Shown here piece after piece: positions 58,250-64,000 of a DNA stretch of 64,000 bases (the first letter of the stretch is position 1; each line of letters starts with the position of its first letter). The DNA is taken from the NCBI GenBank assembly GCA_021792255.1, contig JAJYUZ010000004.1, forward strand, positions 1 to 64,000. Direction: 5' to 3'. The position numbers and the translations under genes were made by a program. This DNA is from Thermoplasmata archaeon. GTDB taxonomy: Archaea > Thermoplasmatota > Thermoplasmata > Thermoplasmatales > GCA-001856825. The notes under the pieces were generated by a model. The model worked only from the letters and a program-made list of their open reading frames with translations, was not told the DNA's origin and searched no databases.

Positions 58250-59572
58250 TTGAATCTCGATGAACAGATTTATGAATACAGCACGGGCATTGATGCTCTT
58301 CTAAAGGATAGTTCTACCAGGGAAGAATTGAAGAAGCGAATCGTGGACTCACTTTTTGTATCTTACGGTGCTAGGGACTCAGAGGCTGTCAGGTTATCTA
58401 AGAGGGGACTCTTGCCATCATCTGGTAAGATGAACGCCCCGATCTACTTTGACAAGCGAACCGCTTCTGTCGACATAGCCACTTATCTAAATGGTTGCAT
58501 GACCAGGTATCTCGACTACAATGATACATATCTTTCAAAAGAAGCGCTTCATCCTTCAGATAATATACCTCCAATTTTGAGCTACGCGTACTCTTTGGGT
58601 GAAAGTGGTTTGCAAGTTCTCAGAGCTCTTGCTACGTCTTATCAAGTAGTGGGTGCATTTGCTGATGCATTTTCTATCAGGGACCGGGGGTGGGATCACG
58701 TGACATATATTTCCATCTCTTCAGCCGCGGGATTGGGAGTATTGAATGGTTTTGACAAGTCCAAGTTCATCAACACGCTAAATCTGGCTATAAACAACAA
58801 CATTTCACTTCGTCAGACAAGAGCCGGCGAGTTGAGCATGTGGAAAGGATGCACGGCAGCAAATGCAACGCGCAATTCCGTCTTTGCATCTCTTCTTGCT
58901 AACGAAGGATTTACTGGTCCATCACCAATATTTGAAGGGGAAATGGGGTTCTTCAAGCAGGTCACAGGTAACGTCAGTATCGATCTAAAAAATAACAGAA
59001 TCCTCAGGACGATGATCAAGAATTTTCCGGTTGAATATCACGCAATGAGTGCTGTTGAATCCGCTTTGTGGATAAAAGATCGGTTGAACGGGGAAATGAT
59101 AAATAGCGTAAAGGTCGACACATTTTCGGTAGCGCAAAAGATCATAGTGAAGGACCCAGAAAAGTTAAGACCAAAAACAAAGGAAACTGCGGACCACAGT
59201 TTACCATACATCATTGCCTACACACTCCTCTATGGTGAACCAGATTTAACTTCGTTCGATTCTAGATTCCTGAACGATCCATTGATCTTGAAACTGATAG
59301 ACAAGATGACTTTCAACGTGACAGAAGAATATGATGCTCTGTATCCAGAGTATCTGCCAGTAAAAATATCAGTAAGTACGAAAGCTGGTAGCTTGGATAA
59401 AGAAGTCAAGGTTCCGAAAGGTCATTTCAAGAATCCCTTCGACTGGAAAGACCTCGAGAACAAGGGATTCAAGGTAATGAAAAACAAAGAAAAGGTGAGG
59501 GAAATCATCGAAATTGGTCAGAAATTTGAAAATTCCTCGAGTAGGGACCTGTTTGATTTAGTCCATTCGTGA
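58250..59572 (+). CDS. MmgE/PrpD family protein
   Basis: A 440-residue protein of the MmgE/PrpD (2-methylcitrate dehydratase-like) family. ATYLNGCMTRYLDYNDTYLSKEALHPSDNIPPILSYAYS (about 80-118) is the signature region, and RAGELSMWKGCTAANATRN and PVEYHAMSAVESAL are further family segments. The family includes dehydratases acting on 2-methylcitrate and on other carboxylic acids; the substrate is unknown here. No methylcitrate synthase or lyase lies nearby. The TTG at 58250 has CAGGTGAT a few nt upstream. Confidence 0.9.
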   Translation: MNLDEQIYEYSTGIDALLKDSSTREELKKRIVDSLFVSYGARDSEAVRLSKRGLLPSSGKMNAPIYFDKRTASVDIATYLNGCMTRYLDYNDTYLSKEALHPSDNIPPILSYAYSLGESGLQVLRALATSYQVVGAFADAFSIRDRGWDHVTYISISSAAGLGVLNGFDKSKFINTLNLAINNNISLRQTRAGELSMWKGCTAANATRNSVFASLLANEGFTGPSPIFEGEMGFFKQVTGNVSIDLKNNRILRTMIKNFPVEYHAMSAVESALWIKDRLNGEMINSVKVDTFSVAQKIIVKDPEKLRPKTKETADHSLPYIIAYTLLYGEPDLTSFDSRFLNDPLILKLIDKMTFNVTEEYDALYPEYLPVKISVSTKAGSLDKEVKVPKGHFKNPFDWKDLENKGFKVMKNKEKVREIIEIGQKFENSSSRDLFDLVHS

Positions 59573-59604
59573 GTACCACAGTGTCATAGGAAAATTCGTG
59601 AATG

Positions 59605-59615
59605 AATTTAATAAC
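59605..59615 (+). promoter_or_regulatory. TATA-like box; decides the SCP2 gene start
   Basis: AATTTAATAAC is centred 25 nt before the ATG at 59635. An earlier in-frame ATG at 59602 lies upstream of this box, so a transcript from this promoter would lack it. Confidence 0.5.
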
Positions 59616-59634
59616 ATGTGAATCATATTATGCT

Positions 59635-60063
59635 ATGCCTGATGCTCTTTTGTTTCCCTCAGAAGAATGGGTAAAGGAATATTGCAAACGGCTCTGCGAA
59701 TCCCCGGACTACAATAAAACTGGGAAAGGTTGGAAAGACCCGATCAAGTTCAAAATGACGGAAATGGGCGATTTGAAGGGAGGAACCTCTTTTGATTCTT
59801 TCATCCTTAATCTTCACGACGGCAAGTGTGATGGATCTGAGATGGTAACTGACCCTGAAAAAACTTCACCGTTTGAGCTGACCGCGACGTACGCTAACTG
59901 GAAGAAAATTATAAGTGGAAAGATAAATCCCACTCAAGCGATGTTGACTGGACAGATGAAAGTGAAAGGGAATATCGCTCTGCTTTTGAGGTATGCATCT
60001 GCTGCAATAGCAATGGTCAAGACAGCTCAGACAATTCCAACTAAGTACCTCGGAGAAGAATGA
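59635..60063 (+). CDS. SCP2 sterol-carrier-like domain protein
   Basis: A 142-residue SCP2-fold protein with a hydrophobic ligand tunnel. The start LLFPSEEWVKEYCKRL, a central LHDGKCDG, FELTATYANWKKIISGKINPTQAMLTGQMKVKGN and a C-terminal amphipathic helix are characteristic. SCP2 proteins bind lipids or acyl-CoA esters. The ATG at 59635 fits both the family start and the promoter. It overlaps the alcohol dehydrogenase gene by 4 nt. Confidence 0.85.
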   Translation: MPDALLFPSEEWVKEYCKRLCESPDYNKTGKGWKDPIKFKMTEMGDLKGGTSFDSFILNLHDGKCDGSEMVTDPEKTSPFELTATYANWKKIISGKINPTQAMLTGQMKVKGNIALLLRYASAAIAMVKTAQTIPTKYLGEE

Positions 60064-61175
60064 GTCTATTTCAGTTTCCAAGAACTATATATTTTCAGCG
60101 CGACATTTTTGACAGTTTAGGGGACATATTACAGAAGGAAGGGATAAGAAGAGTACTTATTGTGAGTGATAAAATAATAATGGGATTTATTGGAAACAGG
60201 CTAGAAAAGACCCTAGCCCCAATCGAACGAGAACTTTTCGTCGATGTCACTCCTGAGCCGACGATAAGGCAGATTCAAAATGCCTTAACCGCTCTCAAAG
60301 GAAGACATTATGACGCAGTCCTTGCAATAGGAGGAGGAAGCGTCATTGACTTCTCCAAAGCCTTAGCCGTATTGATATCAAATCCAGGGGCCGATTTGAG
60401 TACTATAAGTCCATTCGAAGTCATTAATCTCAAGACTAAGCTAATCGCTATTCCGACAACTTCCGGAACAGGGAGCGATGTCTCATTCGGAGTTGTTCTG
60501 ACCGATGACGAAGGCAAACTGGCACTTGGCAACTACGCACTTGTTCCAGAAATAGACATCCTAGACTCCTCCCTAGCCCCTACAGACAAGAAGATTACGG
60601 CTGCGACCGGAATAGATGCATTTGTCCATTCCTTTGAAGCTATTGCATCAAATACGTCTACGGTGTTTACGGACGCACTTGCAGAGAGGGCAATCGAAAC
60701 GATTTTTCATAACCTAAAGAGAGCAATGGAAAACGAGGAAAATGCAAAGGATTTAATGCATATTTCTGCAACAATGGCCGGAATGGCTTTTTCAAATAGT
60801 GGGACAGCATCGGCCCATGCTCTAGGTCACAGTTTTGGAGCCACATTCCACATAACTCATGGAACTTCAGTTGGTCTGTTCCTTATTCCTTCCATACTTT
60901 TCAATTCACAGAATCAGGAGGCGAAGGAGAAATATTTGAGAGTATGCAGGATCCTAAATGTTAACGACATCGAAGGGCTTATCGAAGAGATAACGAAATT
61001 CTTTAAAGATGTGGGTCAGCCGTGTCGAGTAAGAGATCTAGGAATCGACAGACAGGTCTATGCATCAAAAATTGAGCAGCTCATCTCTCTTTCCATGAGG
61101 GACAGCGAGCTTGCGTTCAATCCAGTTCTAGCAGGAGAAGATGATCTCAGAAAGATTTTTACAGAAACCTACTGA
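60060..61175 (+). CDS. Iron-containing alcohol dehydrogenase
   Basis: A 371-residue group III alcohol dehydrogenase. GGGSVIDFSKA (about 95-105) binds the cofactor, TTSGTGSDVSF follows, and the metal ligands are supplied by GIDAFVHSFEA and SAHALGHSFGATFHITHG. The substrate is unknown; relatives act on alcohols, on lactaldehyde or as hydroxyacid-oxoacid transhydrogenases. It is translationally coupled to the SCP2-like gene by a 4-nt overlap, suggesting it acts on a substrate carried by that protein. Confidence 0.92.
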   Translation: MSLFQFPRTIYFQRDIFDSLGDILQKEGIRRVLIVSDKIIMGFIGNRLEKTLAPIERELFVDVTPEPTIRQIQNALTALKGRHYDAVLAIGGGSVIDFSKALAVLISNPGADLSTISPFEVINLKTKLIAIPTTSGTGSDVSFGVVLTDDEGKLALGNYALVPEIDILDSSLAPTDKKITAATGIDAFVHSFEAIASNTSTVFTDALAERAIETIFHNLKRAMENEENAKDLMHISATMAGMAFSNSGTASAHALGHSFGATFHITHGTSVGLFLIPSILFNSQNQEAKEKYLRVCRILNVNDIEGLIEEITKFFKDVGQPCRVRDLGIDRQVYASKIEQLISLSMRDSELAFNPVLAGEDDLRKIFTETY

Positions 61176-61179
61176 GTAT

Positions 61180-62055
61180 TTATGATACTATGAAATTGAC
61201 TCCCTTCTGCATCACATTAACCGTTATAGGCGACGTTCCCACCACTTCTCCATCCATTTCAACTAGGTTTCCCTTTTCAGTAAAACGGATCGATTTTACT
61301 TTACTTTCGAATGAAAAATTCTTCTCTATGTAACTTCCGTTCATCAGGTTCCTTAAGCGGAGTATAGTCGTAAGTCTGGACACTGGTTTCAGAATGTGAA
61401 CATCAAGAATTCCATCACTCAAGATGGAGTGAGGTGATGCCAGCATCCCGCCTCCGAAGTACTTTCCATTAGCAACGATAACTTCTATCGTCTCCAAGTC
61501 TTTCTGATCCCCATTTTCTATTCCGGGCTTGAATCTCTTAAGTTTTCGGACGGTGGAAAGAATTCCACGAACAAATGTATACCGACCTCCCTTGGGGTGC
61601 GAATTGACGTATCTCATCACTTCTGCTCCGAATCCTATCTCCAGAACGTTTATGAAGACTCTACTCTTGCCAGTCTCTTCAAAGGTGACGTTCGGTACAT
61701 CAATTCTTTCAACCTTATTTGCTTTCAACGTGCTTATCGACTCTTCCACGCTCCTGACTCCAATCGACTTTCCAAAATCAGAACCTGTTCCAAGAGGTAT
61801 CAATCCAACCTTGATCTCGGAACCTGCCAAACCATTGATCACCTCGTTTAGTGTCCCGTCTCCTCCGCAAGAAACTATGGCATCGTATCCCTTAAGGACG
61901 GCATTCCTCGCTATCTCAGTCGCTTGCAACGATCTCTGGGTAAATTCGACATCATATTCTGAGAAATTTTCTTGTATCAATTTTGCTATTGCTGGCCACT
62001 CCTTTTCTGCCTTCCCCTTCCCAGCGGCGGGGTTGACTATGAATAAAATGCTCAC
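61180..62055 (-). CDS. Diacylglycerol-kinase-type lipid kinase
   Basis: A 291-residue YegS/DAG-kinase catalytic-domain protein. VNPAAGKGKAEKEW is at 8-21, the nucleotide-binding GGDGTLNE at 64-71, and PLGTGSDFGKSIGV follows. C-terminal MLASPHSILSDGILDVHILK fits the beta-sandwich domain. It phosphorylates a lipid hydroxyl; the acceptor is unknown. The GTG at 62055 has an ATTTAATTT-like TATA sequence 26 nt upstream (complement). It is downstream of the FAD enzyme on the same strand, separated by 44 nt. Confidence 0.9.
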   Translation of the reverse strand: MSILFIVNPAAGKGKAEKEWPAIAKLIQENFSEYDVEFTQRSLQATEIARNAVLKGYDAIVSCGGDGTLNEVINGLAGSEIKVGLIPLGTGSDFGKSIGVRSVEESISTLKANKVERIDVPNVTFEETGKSRVFINVLEIGFGAEVMRYVNSHPKGGRYTFVRGILSTVRKLKRFKPGIENGDQKDLETIEVIVANGKYFGGGMLASPHSILSDGILDVHILKPVSRLTTILRLRNLMNGSYIEKNFSFESKVKSIRFTEKGNLVEMDGEVVGTSPITVNVMQKGVNFIVS

Positions 62056-62099
62056 AGACTTAAAATATCCCTGAAATTAAATGTTATCCGATGGTCTTG

Positions 62100-63668
62100 T
62101 CACTTTTTGTCAAGGATTCCAGGAACGAGCGAATTCTTTGGATCGAAATATGACTTGACCGTTCTAGTCAGGTCATACATAGTACCCTTGTATTCCTGAA
62201 GGTACTTGGACTGCAAATTTCCAATGCCGTGATGGTGCGAGATAGACCCACCCTTCGCCAATATGTTTTCCATTATTCCATCTCGGACTTGATTCAGAAT
62301 AGCTTCCCTGTTGTCTTGTGAATAGAAGAGAAACGTGAAGTAGAGAGCGGATCCAGTAACGTACTGATGAGAAGAATGACACAAGATCATTCCCTTTATC
62401 CCCAGTGTCTCTATGATTTCACTAAATCTCTTCCTGGTAGAGTTGTGGATTTCATCCAGTCTACCCCATTCTGCAGATGTCTCGATGGTCTCTGCCACTA
62501 TTCCTCTCTTAAGCAATTCGTTGTACATCAGGGGTCGTGAATACCTCTCCTTGTTCCAGTATTTCGCTGGGAGAGATCCAAGACTAATGCTGCTTTCAAA
62601 CTTGATCTCTTCCTTCCGGTCGCTGACAGCTATAAGTATTGCCCCTCGCTGATCGTGCATTCTGAGGGCCACGTACTTCTTGAATGCATTGTTGAGGAAT
62701 GTGTCTTCAATCCCAATCATCGAAAGTTCAGTTTCATCCTCATCCGACAATCTGGTTATGATCGGCACTTCTCCTTCTGTAAATTTCTTTCTTAGCGCTT
62801 CCAGTCCATCGCTAAACGACTCAAACATTTGTGCCCTGTAAAAGAGCTGTTTTGGCTTCTTCTGAACCTTCACCCAAGCTCTTGTGACAATGCCGAAGCT
62901 GCCTTCGCTACCAACAGCTAAATCAAATAACTTGAAGAAAGCTGATTCGCCAGGGACTATCCTGTCCTGGTAGGTTCCGGTTGGAGCTTCCATCCTCACA
63001 CCCAGCACCATCTCTTTCACTTTTCCATATCTGTTTGATTCCTGTCCAGCTGCATTGGTTCCAATCCAGCCGCCGAGTGTAGAAAAATGAAAAGATTCAG
63101 GAAAATTTCCGAGAGTCAGTCCGTACTTTTCAAGCTCTTCTTCGATCTTTGGACCTTTCACTCCACCTCCGGCCTCTAGAACATTGTTGTTTCGGTCGAT
63201 CATTAAATAGTCTAGTTTGGACAAGTCAAGACTCACAGAGAATTTTTTTCTGCCCGTTGGGGTGATACCTCCGGTCACTGAAGTGCCTCCTCCAAAGGGA
63301 ATGATCTCTATTTGGTCGTCTGCCTTCCTAAGTAAACATTTTATCTCCTCCTCTACAGGATAGACGACAGCGTCCACGGTCTTGATTGGTTGCACTTCCA
63401 TCAACCTGATATAATCTAGACCTCCTCTCCCAACTGAATGTTTTAGTCTGTCCATTTCGTCAAATTTCACGTTATCTGGTGAAACGCAGGAGTACAAAAT
63501 TTCCTTGAGTTCTGATGAAACAGGAAGGGGATCAATGTTCCTATATCCAGACCAGATGATCTTATCCTCACCTAGACCAACCTTTCGTCTGATATAGGTC
63601 AAAAGGGGCTTACTCATATCGTATTCTTTTTCACTATCTCCCCACAGGGTATACAACTGGCTGCCCAT
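62100..63668 (-). CDS. FAD-linked oxidase resembling alkyl-DHAP synthase
   Basis: A 522-residue vanillyl-alcohol-oxidase-fold flavoprotein. The FAD-binding loop IPFGGGTSVTGG is at 123-134, FSTLGGWIGTNAAGQES follows, and the C-terminal cap has ETSAEWGRL and GGSISHHHGIGN, where the histidine triplet and the preceding ETSA-W match the alkyl-dihydroxyacetonephosphate synthase group better than D-lactate dehydrogenases. Whether it makes an ether lipid or oxidises a 2-hydroxy acid is not settled. GAAATATAAGC (complement of 63687-63697) is centred 24 nt upstream. Confidence 0.85.
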   Translation of the reverse strand: MGSQLYTLWGDSEKEYDMSKPLLTYIRRKVGLGEDKIIWSGYRNIDPLPVSSELKEILYSCVSPDNVKFDEMDRLKHSVGRGGLDYIRLMEVQPIKTVDAVVYPVEEEIKCLLRKADDQIEIIPFGGGTSVTGGITPTGRKKFSVSLDLSKLDYLMIDRNNNVLEAGGGVKGPKIEEELEKYGLTLGNFPESFHFSTLGGWIGTNAAGQESNRYGKVKEMVLGVRMEAPTGTYQDRIVPGESAFFKLFDLAVGSEGSFGIVTRAWVKVQKKPKQLFYRAQMFESFSDGLEALRKKFTEGEVPIITRLSDEDETELSMIGIEDTFLNNAFKKYVALRMHDQRGAILIAVSDRKEEIKFESSISLGSLPAKYWNKERYSRPLMYNELLKRGIVAETIETSAEWGRLDEIHNSTRKRFSEIIETLGIKGMILCHSSHQYVTGSALYFTFLFYSQDNREAILNQVRDGIMENILAKGGSISHHHGIGNLQSKYLQEYKGTMYDLTRTVKSYFDPKNSLVPGILDKK

Positions 63669-63686
63669 GAATAGATAAGAGTGTCA

Positions 63687-63697
63687 GCTTATATTTC
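63687..63697 (-). promoter_or_regulatory. TATA-like box of the FAD-oxidase gene
   Basis: Read on the minus strand, GAAATATAAGC lies 24 nt before the ATG at 63668. It probably also serves the lipid-kinase gene downstream, although that gene has a weaker box of its own. Confidence 0.45.
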
Positions 63698-63805
63698 AGT
63701 TTCTGGACTAGAAAATTTTAACTGAAACGGATGAAACCTTCCAAAAGACGAGTCTTTTATTGGAAAACTGGTAAATATCTGACCGTCATTTACAACAGAC
63801 AAGTT

Positions 63806-63895
63806 ATGCCATGTAAGTGCAAGACGTGCGGAGAAATGTTTCCGAGTGCTAAGCAGAGAGATGCTCACGCGGCTAAGTCCCATGCCAAAAAGTAA
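63806..63895 (+). CDS. 29-residue C2H2 zinc-finger protein
   Basis: A very small gene: ATG at 63806 and TAA at 63893-63895. The product contains one complete C2H2 finger: C5-x2-C8-x12-H21-x4-H26 within CKCKTCGEMF and KQRDAHAAKSHAKK, with a third nearby cysteine at position 3. GTAAATATCT (63771-63780) lies about 30 nt upstream as a TATA-like box. Tiny single-finger proteins are known in archaea. It is divergent from the FAD-oxidase gene. Confidence 0.7.
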   Translation: MPCKCKTCGEMFPSAKQRDAHAAKSHAKK

Positions 63896-64000
63896 CTTCG
63901 CCGCGCAGTCCCATGTCGACTCTGAAAATGACTGGATTAGGCAGGGAACTGACCTGTAATTAGGCTAGTCCGATCGACACGACATTCTGAGAGTAAATAA
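63896..64000 (+). other. Window end, no feature seen
   Basis: About 105 nt after the zinc-finger gene with no recognised gene, RNA or promoter. Confidence 0.4.

Overview
The window is a 64 kb piece of an archaeal chromosome, most likely from the Thermoplasmata (a Thermoplasmatales-like euryarchaeon). The evidence is gene content: archaeal 16S 3' end with an ACCTCCT anti-Shine-Dalgarno and no 23S behind it, type II GAPDH, RadA, PolD small subunit, GatDE, a split A'/A'' RNA polymerase with an unsplit B subunit, deoxyhypusine synthase, DTD2, Pelota, aIF1A-Rio1-Dim2, Hel308, a PINA-type ATPase, and a two-subunit 2-oxoacid:ferredoxin oxidoreductase. Most first genes of transcription units have an AT-rich TATA-like box centred about 22-27 nt upstream of the start codon, so leaderless mRNAs look common. 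Internal genes more often use a GGTG/GGAG-type ribosome binding site. I found no tRNA genes and no CRISPR array.

Layout. 1-100: 16S rRNA 3' end. 0.4-6.5 kb: gap-radA, then pcm-polD small subunit, a DUF99 gene, and the ribosome-biogenesis operon aIF1A-rio1-dim2. 6.7-11.6 kb: a GNAT plus alpha/alpha-toroid pair of unknown role, elp3, a small membrane protein with a tandem winged-helix regulator, and a secreted anchored protein. 11.7-15.0 kb: an Lrp-type RAM domain, a membrane protein, GMP synthase subunit B and the PIN-ATPase-KH protein in one unit. 15.2-25.4 kb: korAB-nfo, then hel308, serS, gatE and gatD. 25.5-34.4 kb: nadM-rpoL, a PAC2 protein, a LOG-like protein, glyA, hexuloisomerase, tyrS-dys, DTD2, a phosphoribosyltransferase and carbamate kinase. 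34.4-39.1 kb: a TGA-interrupted relic, an Ogg2 glycosylase, a tight overlapping operon (small winged helix, DUF373, MptE-like, Mut7-C RNase, Pelota) and a convergent ubiquitin-like modifier.

39.1-43.7 kb is the accessory stretch: an IS5-type element whose transposase has one in-frame TAA, a possible second transposase relic, two overlapping genes for secreted or anchored surface proteins whose natural start codon seems to have become ACG, and a BtuF-like metal-receptor protein without a signal peptide. 43.9-52.7 kb is the RNA polymerase operon rpoH-rpoB-rpoA1-rpoA2-rpl30e-nusA; A'' carries about 130 extra N-terminal residues. 52.7-58.1 kb: DUF167, a CDKAL1-type methylthiotransferase, gamma-glutamyltransferase and a bacterial-type ThrRS.

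58.2-63.9 kb is the most unusual metabolic region: MmgE/PrpD, an SCP2-like sterol carrier and an iron-dependent alcohol dehydrogenase on one strand face a lipid kinase and an FAD enzyme resembling alkyl-DHAP synthase on the other. A 29-codon C2H2 zinc-finger gene is divergent from the FAD enzyme. I did not find a defence system. The best leads are the overlap of a Mut7-C RNase gene with pelota, the lipid-like cluster, and the RpoA'' extension.
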